From contig NW_024468520.1 in the NCBI RefSeq assembly GCF_001632365.1, positions 284,271-348,270 of the forward strand: a stretch of 64,000 nucleotides of DNA, written 5' to 3'. Positions 11,626-23,005 of the stretch are shown here, in pieces. Positions within the stretch are counted from its first letter, which is position 1. Each line of letters begins with the position of its first letter. The notes beneath the pieces were generated by a model. That model had not been told where the DNA came from. It ran no database searches and saw only the letters and a program-made list of their open reading frames with translations. The position numbers and the translations under genes are program-made. This stretch comes from Laetiporus sulphureus 93-53 (Eukaryota > Basidiomycota > Agaricomycetes > Polyporales > Laetiporaceae).

Positions 11626-11680
11626 GGAGGCTGGCCGCAGTTGTGAATCAGCCCCGTCATAGCTGTTAATGTCAGCCTAA
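11626..11680 (-). promoter_or_regulatory. Promoter inverted repeat of the two-TM family, copy 1 (degenerate)
   Basis: GGAGGCTGGC and GTCAGCCTAA face each other across about 35 nt upstream of the copy 1 start. They correspond to the cleaner GAGGCTGAC...GTCAGCCTC arms before the other two copies. The TATA box is replaced by TTTAAA. Confidence 0.5.
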
Positions 11681-13124
11681 TAATGATGGCCGATCATGTC
11701 GATCAACATCATTGACTGAGACCAATTCGAAATGGCATACCTACGTACCGTAATCGGAGACTGCTAGCCGAAAAATGATGTCTTTATCTGCAGAGACTGT
11801 CCAGTGCGAGCTCGACGCGTCGGATGAAGCGTGAAGTCAGATAGTCAAACATGAATACAGAGGCGCAAGAGACGACGAAAGAAGTTCGGATCCTGAGCCA
11901 GAAGTCCACTTCGAAGACAGCACTTCCGTGTACCACGCGCGGAGCAGACCTACATTGCTAGTCCCACATGTTGTCAGATGCACAGCATTTACACAGATCC
12001 AGATACACATGGATAGTACTCACTATGCGACTTTCGAAAACTTGGCTAAATGCTCCCAGCGGCAGCATCTATGCATGTATAAGTCGCCAGAAGGTAAGAA
12101 AGCCTAGAAGAAGGCCAATATAAAATCTTCCGCTACTTAACAAGCCCATGTTGAATGCCTGCACTAAAATTCAGCATCACATAAAAGGATCAATACACAC
12201 CCATAAAACGGTCTCCTTCACAGCCGGCAGTCAAGAGCAGAAAAATACCGGATGCAGTGGAGAGAAACAAAACTTGCACTCGACGAAAGATACCGACTTC
12301 CATTCTAGTACTACAAGCACTATGTACATTACTTCGCCCAGGAACATCCACCACATCGACGCCAACGCCAGCCCCTCACCGCAGCCCCAAGCACAGCACG
12401 AACACGTACCGCACTTCGTCAGCAAAGGTAGCATATAGCAAACCCTCGACGACCAACGCGGAGCAATATCGCGACGCTGCCATAAAGGGCACGGACGACG
12501 ACAATGGCAGAAAAAGCCTGAACGCCACAGGCAAGCACAAACCGCGAACTATAACGTGAGTATGTTACCGAAAGCCAACGCACATGCAGCTGGACAGAAC
12601 GAAGAAAACGATAGGTAAACGACAGATGGCCGCGATGCAGACGCAGCGAGAAAGAAACAGGCAGGCAAAGAGAGACTGGGCTCGAGGAGAAACAAGGGAA
12701 AGTGTGATGAGCGTACGGATCGATGCACAGATGAAAAACGTCCACGTAGATACCGAGCAAGATAACAAGCTAGTTGCACAACAACAGCGCGGCGGCCGCT
12801 GGCGAAGTGGAAATCTGGATATCGAAAAGAAGCACAGAGAGCAGGATGAAACAACGAGAGAAAGGTCCGAGCGCCGCCCATACGAACGCGGGGCACGGCA
12901 AGACAATAGTAGCCAGCAAACAATAATGCAGCACGCGGCCGGCAGCGGTAGCGGTAGCGGATGGCGAACGGCGAAAGACGATAGGATGGTGCGCACAACG
13001 AACGACGAACGACCGAGCATTCGCCGCATAACAAGGCGAAGTGCGACTCGTGCGAGGGTATCCGTCACCTGGCAACACCGTCCACGAACAAGGACAAGGG
13101 TATCGTAGCGTCCCATCGCACAGG
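11681..13124. other. No confident gene; probable 3' region of the homeobox gene
   Basis: The ORFs on both strands here are Arg/Ser-rich shadows without motifs. The part next to 13125 probably holds the 3' UTR of the homeobox gene. Confidence 0.4.
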
Positions 13125-15819
13125 TCACGAATACCTCGTCTGCCCGTACGACCCGAACCCGACATATTGCAGCCCCTGGTTCGCCGGCACACACATATGC
13201 ATTCCGGTCAGCTCGATCGCACCGCCCTCGTATGCCGGGTCCGGCGACTGCTGCGTCGTCGCCGCGTACGCATAGGCGTCCATGTCGTAGCCCTCGGGAT
13301 ACGTCGCCACGTCGTAGCTCTCCACATAACTCACAGGGCCCTTCGTCAGCGAGTGGTCCTGCTGCTGATGATAGGAGTACGAGTCGGCGCCGTCGTGGCC
13401 GGCGATGGTGACATTGACGCTCAGCGGGGTGTTGCAGGTGCCAGCCTCTGCCGGAGGAGGATCAGCATACTCGAACCCGGCCGGGAGAAAGTACTGCATA
13501 CTGGTGTCAAGCACGGTCTGCAGACGTCACGGGGACAAACATGACCACAAAGTTAGCGCACACACACACGCAAGGCAAAGGCACCACGACGTACCTCTTG
13601 CTGCTCAGGACCTCGCAGCGCATGCGCCAACTCGCTAGAGCTCGAGCGCTGCATAGGCGGCGCCACGCACGTCTCGACGCTCGACGCCGGCGACGAATAC
13701 ACGTCCACATCATGCCCGTCGCTTTCCTGCGTCTGCTCTTCAGGCAGAGGGAGGAGGCTCGGACTCGAATGCGCGTGCGACTGGGAGTAAGAGAGCAGAG
13801 CGGCGCCGGACTGGTCGTTTCTGACGCCCATGCACGAGAACATCTCGAGGAAAGGCCCAGACGTGCTGCTAACAGACAGTATCATCAGCATGTCAACCCA
13901 CGCACAACAAGCGCGCATATATGCGCTGTCAAAGCCCTCCTTAACCCCACACGATCATCACAAGACGTCAAATGGACGGATCGCACCAGCCCAGGGCCCA
14001 AGGCAGCAGAACATTCCAAAGGACGACACTCACCAGCTTCCCCTTCTGTTCTCCAGGTCCGCCTCACTCTCCTTTCCAGCAGACCCGCCCTCCTCACTAC
14101 CATAATAACTCGTCCAGCTCGTCTCGCTCCCCGAAACGCTGGCAAAACTACTAAACCTCGACCCATAACCCGCCGAGTAACTCTCATACGCGCTGTCATC
14201 GCTCGAGAACGAGCCCCGGTGCCCGTCCATGTTCGCATTCGGGACCGCGCCGTAGTTCGCGCCGCTCTCATACTCGTACTGCGACTGGGGCGCAGGCTCG
14301 TACTGCGCAACAGGCTCACCAAAGTGGTAGTCGGGTGTGGGCAGCGGTCCATCGATCGGCGGGCCCACCGTCCGCGTCGGTACCGCATATGCGCCCATCA
14401 CGTGCCTCGCACTCGGCGCCGCCATGCTGCCCGCCTGCGCTGGAGCATCATACGCAGTGTGAGCCCCGTGCTCGTTCACCAGCGCGGCGACGTGCGCGAG
14501 CGGGTGCCTGCTCAGCCGAAGCGCGTGCGTGTCCTGTGGGATCGCAATCGACGCGCGCCGCAGCGGGTCGTACCCTGCGCCAGAGCCGACGTCGTGCGCG
14601 TGGTGTGCTGCAACCGGTGAGAGATTCGAATAGGACGATGCAATCAAGAGGTTGGGCATAGATTGGCGACGAAGGTCATATGCGGAGCGGACAGTCTCGT
14701 CCAGCGCGCCGCCGAGGCCATAGCGAGATTGCATAGACACGTGGCGCTGCATAAGATTTTGCTGGAGATGCTGGAGATGGCGAATGCCGGCATGCCTAGG
14801 GGGAGTGAGAGGGTACTGCAGCTGCGGGGACAGGGAATCAGCGGGATACGCAGATGGCATCTCAGTTTCGTTGGTAGGCGCCGAGCGGCTCCTCGTGGTC
14901 GCATCCGAGCTTGAGCTGGTGACGCTGTTCAATCGTCTATCGGGTTCCGCGTCGAGACCGGGCATCGCCGTGTCTGCTGAGCCTGTCGACCCGCCTGATG
15001 ACGAGCCCGAGCCAGAGCGGTCCCGCTCGTGACGCATAGTCCCCTGTGCGTCTCTCTGAGGCGGAAGATCAAGCTCTTCGTATGTTGGCGAGGGCATGAT
15101 GGGTGAGGGTGGCGGGCTGAGAGAGTTTCTGCGTGTGGAAGTGGACGAGGATGTTGAGCGCTGATTCTCTGCAAACCGCTTCTTGTTCTGATTCTTCGTC
15201 TTTGCGCGGCGATTTTGGAACCAAACCTGGTCAGTACATAGAAGGTAGACTTCTTCAGTAATGGAATGCAGCCCTCGGGATGGTCAGTACGCACCTGGAC
15301 GTTCCGGGGGGTCATATTCAGCTTCTCCGCAAGCTCCTTCCTAAGGCTTGCGTTCGGCTTCGTCTCCTTGCTATAAGCCTCCTCGAGCACCTTGAGCTGC
15401 GCGCGCGTGGTGCGCTTGCGGTGCTTGACCTCATTCGGCGTGTAGGGATAGAAGGTGCGCATGTCGACGCGCGCGGGGTCCATGCCCGGGGGGATGAGCG
15501 AGGGCACGCACGTCGTCGCGGGTGTGAGGTGCGTCGCGCGGTTGGCGTAGGAATCCTGGGGGAAGTATGGTGCAGCGGGGGCGGTGTGGGAGCGATGGTG
15601 AGGAGGCGGTGCGGGATGATATGGGAGATCGGTGAGCGAGGAGGGATAAGAGTAGACCTGCGACGGCGTGGGCGGTTGCGCAAGCTGCCGGGGCTGGGAT
15701 GGGAGGTGTCTCTGCGCGGGATACGCGTCGAGCGAGTAGAGCGCAGGTTGAGCTGAAGGAAGGCGGTGCGCTGGAGGGAGCGAGTGCAGTATGCCGCCGG
15801 GGAGGTTCGAGCGATCCAT
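13125..15819 (-). CDS. Homeodomain transcription factor
   Basis: Four exons on the minus strand (15819-15295, 15226-14034, 13868-13595, 13517-13125) give 794 residues; the exon lengths sum to a multiple of three. The homeodomain lies at about residues 132-188: KHRKRTTRAQLKVLEEAY, then NASLRKELAEKLNMTPRNVQ, then VWFQNRRAKTK. Intron 1 splits the recognition helix just before VWFQNRR. The single, typical (non-TALE) homeodomain near the N-terminus, followed by a long Ser/Gln/Tyr-rich tail, resembles the Hom1/Hom2-type regulators of fruiting in mushrooms; which one cannot be decided. There is no paired HD1/HD2 partner, so a mating-type role is not supported. The nuclear DNA-binding role is inferred from the domain. 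Confidence 0.88.
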
Positions 15820-16700
15820 TTATATGCAGGAAGGCGAGACGCGATGGAGGAGCCACAGGCTACGCGATCGGGCGAATGATGTGTGCTTTCGGGAGCAATA
15901 GAGGTGTTGAATAGGCAGGGCTCGTCTGCGTGGTGCGTCCCTGAGGCGGCGATTAGCGGGAGGGAAGGACACGCTTGGCTGGCAGAGACGCTAGATATCA
16001 CACCCGGACAGCGACGAGCCGAGAAATCAGCTGGGAGCAGGGCGTCTGGAGGGATGCAGATTGGCTCGGCGGGAGCAATTGCATGGGCTGCTTGGAGAGC
16101 GAGCAGTGGTGTGTGCGCGGGTGGGCGTGCGTCAGTCCTTGTGTGCGCGTGTCAAGGGGTCTCTCGCTGCAGGCACAGGGCGGGACGACTATGACGCGGT
16201 GGACAAGCGGAGTGGTATAGGAGGACGAGACGGGCTAGATGCAGAAGTAAACAGGACAGAAAGGAGAGCTGGAGGATCCCGACGGGGCAGACGGGGTCTG
16301 TGTATGTAAAGAGAGACGGGCGATGCGCGACAGATCCTGCCCAGCTGCGAGAGGTGGTCGCCAGGGGACAGGTGAGAGGAGGGCGCCTGTGCGGGCGGGG
16401 GACGCGCTGAAAATGGGCTAGCGAGTGATGGCGGGTGTCAGCGGCGTGATTGGTGGCTCGCCAAGCACGAGCGACAGGTCGCGGGGACGGCGCGGGCGAC
16501 GCGTGAGGGCGTGATTTTGAGGGCGGAAGGGGGGGAGGAGGAGGAGGAGGGAAGAAAGGAGGGCGGGGGACTCGGGCGGGACGAGGAGAGGCGCAGGCGA
16601 AGATGAGCCGACGAAGAGCGGGTGGAGGAAGAGCATCTCTGGGTGCATCTGTGAGCTGAGCTGGTGATGGGACTCAGTGCCGCGGGGCAGTTGCCGGAAC
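15820..16700 (-). promoter_or_regulatory. GC-rich leader/promoter of the homeobox gene with purine tract
   Basis: This is a GC-rich stretch upstream of the homeobox start. The plus strand has an uninterrupted G/A run at 16525-16563 with four GGA repeats and several G-triplets, which could form a G-quadruplex or triplex. No confident ORF is present. Its function as a long leader or promoter is inferred from position. Confidence 0.4.
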
Positions 16701-19700
16701 AAGCACGCACGGTCTGGATCGCCAGATCATCGCAGATGCAGTGCTTACGTAACGCGCGCTCTCCGGGCCATCCTCGACCCGATCACTGTTGCTCGCCACC
16801 TCGTCGGTTCATCCCAGCCTCTCCTCGCCACTCCTGTGAACTCCAACTCTCCGCTGCCATCGCATTCCCTCGGCGTCACAATGTCCGAATAATTCCTCCA
16901 TTCAGCGTAGCCACTGCGTGTAGCTAGGTTCTCGAGCTTCCTCCATCTGCGCACCTACCCACCATCAGCGCACTCGCAACATGACCTTGGTTCCCGCTCC
17001 CATCCGCGTCATCTGGCATCGGCAAGTGCATACGCGAAGCCATAAGTCGCCGCGCGGTCCATACGCTCCTGATGTGCTCGCCGTCCGCGGGGGCCTTCGC
17101 TTCCCTTCTTCGCATCCCCGGTCATGGTCCTGATCCCCGTCTGCCATACGCGACTAGCGCACACACGCCTACGATCGCGCCCGCCACGACCTCAACCTTG
17201 TGTTTGACACCCGGCGCGTGCTCACCCCCAAATGCGCACCTGCTCTTCCCCTTCTTAGGCACCGCAGTACCCGTACGATTAGCATTAGCCTCGCCGCTGC
17301 CCTCTGCCATGCCGCGGGATCAACTTCGCTTCTTCTCTCCAGTTTTTCGCCGCCGCGGCGATGACAGCCATGATTGCTGACGCCTATAGCGGTACGGAGG
17401 GCGCGATAATTGCCCAAATCCCCGCGTAGCCGGCGGCGCGGGCGGCGAAACTCACGTTCTCTGGCTGGGGGATCATTCTATATCGATAACTGAATTGCAT
17501 ACGTGCCGTGATCCACTAGTTGCACCTATCTCGCTCGCCTTCCCGTCCCATCCTCGGACACAATAGAGATTAGCGACCAACTAGTAACTTCTCGCCATCG
17601 AGTCCGCCTGCGGGGTGCCGCACATCCGGAGTCCGCGAGCATGTGCACAGAACGTCCGCAGAGGCGACCCGCGAGACACAGCCGTAGCGATCCGCGGTCG
17701 CCACCTCCAGCCCAACCGCGTCCTCCGAGTCTCGCAGGAGGCGACTCCGGGGCCAGGCAGCCAATCAGCACTCGCGCACGACATCGGGCACGTCCCCGAC
17801 CAGAAGCATTCAATAATTAATCAGCTCTTCTCTTCTTTGCATTTGCGCTGTCCTGATCGCATCTCAAGCAGCCTCGCCTCGCCTTGCAGATTGTGGCGCT
17901 TCCTATCCGGCTGTCCTGGCAATGCTATTGCCTCGTTCTGCGTCGACTCACCGCGTCCGGCGACACACACCCCGTTTGGTACCCGCTTCTACATACAGCC
18001 TGCGATGTGGCGTGGTCATCTCGGGTCTCGACTCGAGGAGGGTTGTCCTATCGCTTTTCGCAGGCTCTGCGCTAGTGATAGTGGCATTCCAGACCGCCAG
18101 AGATTATCTAGTGTCTTCTGAGAGTCTAAGACAGGCATAACACTGGTCTCGTACCCAGACATCTTTTTTTATTTACAGTGAAGACGTCTGGGTACGAGAC
18201 CAGCTGTATGCGTGCGGGGATATCATCTTTGGCAACGCAGAGGTGCAGAAACAGGAACAAAATTGCGGATAGAATGGTGTCGTGCCAAAGTGCGATGCTG
18301 GGCCCGGGTGGGGTCGGGGATTTGCAGGCACAGCCTCTTATTGCGTCGATTTGCGAATAGCGAGCACTTGGTCGGATGGAAAGCTCATTACGCGAGGGAT
18401 ACGCGTGCTTGGCGAGGACGACAGGACGAAGGCGCAGAACTTGTGCTCAGGACCGCAAGAGTCGATCAAATTTTCAATGTTTGCTGGCCGAGCCGCGGCG
18501 ACGTCGCTTCGTATACTATGCAATGGCCAGATGAGACGTATCCCCGAGCGCATCCGAAAGCATATCCGAGGCAATACAATGTCATGCGGGCCGCCGGCAG
18601 CTCGCCCCACATTGATTGGCTCTTCCAACTCTCTCGCAGAGTCGCCATGCGTTTCGCGTTCGCGTAGGCTACCGGGCGCGAATGATGGCTGGTGCTAAGC
18701 TTAAGGCTGCGTCTCGATTACGACGGTGTCGTAATAGTCTGCATGCTACATACCCGGTTGGGCCCAATATGTAGAGTTAGGGAGATAGACTCGGATGGTT
18801 TTTACTCTTGACACGGTTGCCGAGCCGTATCAGGTCTACTGCAGGTTGGCCTTCGCCCAGAGGCCTTGTCCTGTGTCGAGCTGAAAAGCACCTCGGTCTA
18901 TTTATCAAAATTCATTTTCCCATGTCTTCCCACCTGAGAAGGTAATGTCCCCGAGCTGTGTGTGATTACGTGTGTCTGTGTCATCCATGTTCTCAATAAT
19001 TTTATAGTTCTGTTAGTATATGTGAGATTCCATAACTACCACCAGGAAAACTCAAATCCGCTCTAGGACACTTTTATCCGCTTGCCGTCACTAAAAAAAG
19101 ACAGTAAGCTTGGCAAAGTCTGAGAACCTTCTTGTTTTGAGCTTTTTTCGCGGTTGGGAGCTATTTATCGTGAACTTATTCGCTTGTATAAGCCAATACC
19201 AGCAAGAACAAGTCGTAAAGAGGTTCTCGAACCAGAAGTCGATTTTGAGTTTTCCTGATGTATCAGCCTCAGGCTGCCAGTCCCGGTGACAAAGGTGAGT
19301 TAGTTGCACGAAGCTAGCACAGGTACATCATGCATGCAACTGGGCAGCTGGCTCCAGCAGGAATAGTGATGATGCTCCTGCAAACCTCTACAACACCAAT
19401 GCATGATCGTCAAAGTGGCATGGATGATGGTGTTTCGACTGCGCGCCCAGTGTGGCTATCCGTGCGAGCGGTGTTCGTCGCTGGGTTGTCGCGGGCCTCA
19501 CCGGCTGCAACCATGGTAGACGTCGTCGGGAGGGTGTCTGACACGGTGCACAGGCAGCCTTGGGCCTTCCCTTTCGACGACGGTGAATACAAGAAGGTAC
19601 GACCCAGCACGCACGTGTATTGTGAGCGTCTAGTTCATTCTCTATGACTCTTTCTGGCATCGCTCTTGCCTACTTGCTCGTCCCGCGACGACTCACCGCA

Positions 19701-22700
19701 TATAACTAGCTCCACATCTCACCTTCCTCTGTTAATGGCAGCGGCATAAGCATCGCATAATTGATCAACCCGGTATCTGTTGAACTCCCGCCGTTTGCGA
19801 CGTAGCGGTCGTGGAATGCAACAACCAAACGACGATCACGGCCCCGACTGTAATATCGCAGTCTCGCCTTCTGGATCCAGGCGCATGCATATGACAACTC
19901 GTCCCGCCCTGTCCGATTAGCACGGAAGATTGGCGTGTATCGGGCGCACAGCGGGTTTAGAGCGTCCGCACTGCACCCGGGAAACTACATAGGCGGATAT
20001 GCACTCCGGCTGTGCTGGAGGATTGTACCTCGGGGCGCTTTCGTCACGGTGCGGGACAGTACTTGCCGTGAACACACAGTTCAGAGAAAGGCCACAGGCA
20101 CTCTGGCGAGCGCATATAATCCATCTACCATCTGACCTCCACGTGGCGCTGCGCTCTCGTTCCTGCAGGGCCTCAGATAGTAAAGTCGGCCGTCTATCAA
20201 GCAAAGAAGTGCCTGTATGGGTGAGTCGCGGCCTCGACTAGGGACTCACGCTCACTACCAATCGCTTTTGCGAATGTCTAGTCGTCCTAATACAAATGCG
20301 TGTAATTATCTGCGGCGTTCAAGTCTGCTTCTCTGATGCCTCATACGTGAGCTTTCTTCTCTTCTGCCTACCACTTATCTCCTCCCTAGCAGTCTGGAAA
20401 ACATGAAGAGAAGCAGGTTGGGCACAAGGTCTTTATGCAGAGGTCGTCATGTCCGTCAGGTTCACACCGCGTCGGGCACCATCATTGGGCCAGGCACGCG
20501 TTGTGCCTGCTCGCGCGGACCGAGACACGCCGCAACGAAGGGCTGTCCTTGACGTCCATATATGCGCCGATATCGGTGTTTCCGAGCAAGGCCACTGCAT
20601 GGAATGTCGTGCTGATCAACAATAGCGGAATCAGACTAGCGGTGAGCGCAGGGGTGGAAGTGCTGACAAAACTCCCGTGATGGCCTGACGTTACCTCCAT
20701 ATTGATGAAACACTGGACCGGCCGCTTCTGGTGTCTGAGCTGGGATCAAATCGTCCAGAGTTCCCTTGACTGCCAGAGAAACAATTCTGCATTCTGGATG
20801 CACCAGCTACTTGTACTTGACTTCTCTAGGCTAACCAGCCATCGGAGGATACTTCTTCAGGGTACTCGGCGCTATTACCTGGTCCGATATCACTCGCCTC
20901 GGCGCAAGACCCTTTCCCGAGTCTCAGGCCGGAAGCAAAGTCCTTCGGGTGCACAAGGTCACGGCTTTCGCAATTTCGGAGCCAGTTCATGCTCGGTGTA
21001 AGCGAAACTGCACGCGGGTCGCGGTCCAACGTAAGGCCCTCCACATATCTTCATCGCGCGTCCGTTGCGATGCAGCGAAGAAGCCATTGGCGACCCTGTT
21101 GGAGAACATAAATATGTTACGGTATCAATAACGCACTTCTGCAGTGCGTGCAAGAAAGCGCTGGACTAGTGGACTGTTTCACATATCAGGCGCCACTGGA
21201 CACCGACTACGGGCCTCGCTTATGTCACAATACTCGCGTGTGCATTGTCTCCGCATGGCTGTTGCTGGCGGAAGAACGATAGTCGATCACATGCCCCGCT
21301 GGCAATAGCTCTCCAATGCGAGATGTTTTGCGAGCCACCCCTTTTGTCTCACGTTCTATAAATTCTTCTTGACAGGGTCTAGGAATGTCCCTGAAGCGTA
21401 TTAGCAGCGGCGACGAATGCGCTCCATTGTGGTTCGCTCCACCCGTGGCCTTCCGAGCAGTCATTGATCCTGTGGAGTGGCAGTGGTGCCTGGACGCAAC
21501 GATATGTTCCGCCTCATGCTTGGGCAAGAAGCCGTGTCCCGCGAACCTGGTGCCATCAGAGAGCTCCACGATGACTTCTCGATGCGATGCAAAGGACGAT
21601 ATCCTGTTTAGGCTCGTTTCACGGTGGTTATACGGCGATTACGACCTCCGGGTGCTCTCAGCTCATGTTCCGTCGCACAACGATCCCTTGCTGCTTCGTT
21701 CATGGACTTTGAGCGCTGGTAGAATGAGCATCTACGACATCTGCCTCCGACGTCGTCGGATGGGTTTGTCGACTCTAACTAGTTCGTCAAGCTGTCTTGA
21801 TGCCTGCATCCTTCCGTTGTGCGCGGAATTGGCTTGAAGGGAAGTCGGATGCATACGGTGTACGATCGATACCTCTGCATGAAGCAGAGCGCTATCCAGT
21901 GCTGCGCTGATCGATGATGAACACGGATTTGGAAGTCTGACGCAGTCGTATCGCTCTCGAATGCCGGCATGGAAGCAGGGCCGAAGATTGCGTATCGTTG
22001 AAGGTTTGCCTAACGGAGCGTTCTGGATGATGGGATGGACATTCATGGGGTGATGGGTCCCGTACCATGGTTATCTCGTATTACTCCGTCCCCGTCCAGC
22101 TCATGCGTCGGCCCACATCATGTTTGCGTGCTTATCCATGCATGCGCTCGTCAGGGAACGAGTCGATAGACTGCGGAAGAACATTCGTTACATTCGTCCG
22201 CCCAAGTCTCCGAGCCAATGAGGGCCGTAGAAACGGCTGTGGGCTGATGCCGCATGCTGGTCAATCAGAGGATAGCCAGCGAAGCTGTGGTCACGCAGGT
22301 CTACAATTTGCTACGGAGCTCCACTAGCACATGCGCATGAGAGCGTGCAGGTTGTCGTAGTAGCTCATCGTGGCTGGACCCTGAAGGTGCTAATCTGTTG
22401 GCTCGTAAGAATGCTGCGTGTGGCTTGCAATGCTAATTGTTTTATGTAGTCAGGACGTCCGCGTCAATATCGATCACTCCGGACTTGATGGTGGCGTTCT
22501 GCGGACCGGCGCCGAAGCTCAAGCTCCACTACTGATGTATGCGTTCATCCTAGACTCACAGGGTCGTATGGATGGCGATGGGTTCACCTGACTTGCAGCG
22601 TGTCCGGGCTCACAGCTTGGCAGTATCAGAATTCTAGTACATTGCACATATGCAAGAAGCACCCGAGTATGTACAGATTGTGAATATATGCACAGAGACC

Positions 22701-23005
22701 TGAATAGAGCGTGCCGATGTGTCTGCGAGAGATTAGACAATGAGTTGGTAAGACAAGACATGTCAATGTTATCCATGAAACAAGAAAACGGAAGACTTTG
22801 TTGCTACATACGTATAATCAAGGGCGATGAAGTTGGAACCAAAATCGTACACAATAGGAGCGAGCCAGGACCTGACTTAGAGTACGCAAAACCAACGGCC
22901 ATAAACAGAGCCGCGACGGAACGAGCAGGTATCCCTGAGTGCACAGGGAGACAACGGGATGCCATGCGAAAGACACACCACCCTAACGGGAAGCGCCGCT
23001 GAGGA
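16701..23005. other. About 6.3 kb with no confident gene
   Basis: Only short ORFs, none with a recognisable family motif or a consistent splice path. A perfect inverted repeat at 18143-18203 is listed separately. A minus-strand hydrophobic segment near 20600-20660 (SLIPLLLISTTFHAVALL) could be a fragment of a decayed membrane-protein gene, but I cannot connect it to other exons. The last few hundred bases probably include the 3' UTR of the Wee1 gene. Confidence 0.4.
18143..18203. repeat. Perfect 18-bp inverted repeat with 25-nt spacer
   Basis: CTGGTCTCGTACCCAGAC at 18143-18160 is exactly complementary to GTCTGGGTACGAGACCAG at 18186-18203. The spacer is T-rich. It could be the core of a fold-back element or a transcribed hairpin; no flanking duplication was recognised. 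Confidence 0.8.

Noticed and set aside
12584..13194. Overlapping Arg/Ser-rich ORFs on both strands
   Set aside because: Composition follows GC-rich codon shadows; no conserved motif or splice frame.
13541..14620. 359-codon plus-strand ORF
   Set aside because: Arg-rich composition and exact antisense position to homeobox exons 2-3 mark it as a shadow.
13125..15819. Mating-type A (HD) locus
   Set aside because: Only one homeodomain gene is present, with no divergent partner and no MIP or beta-flanking gene nearby.
21225..21569. Cytochrome P450 fragment on the minus strand
   Set aside because: Only the words ELSDGT resemble the family; no heme-binding loop, ExxR or neighbouring exons were found.
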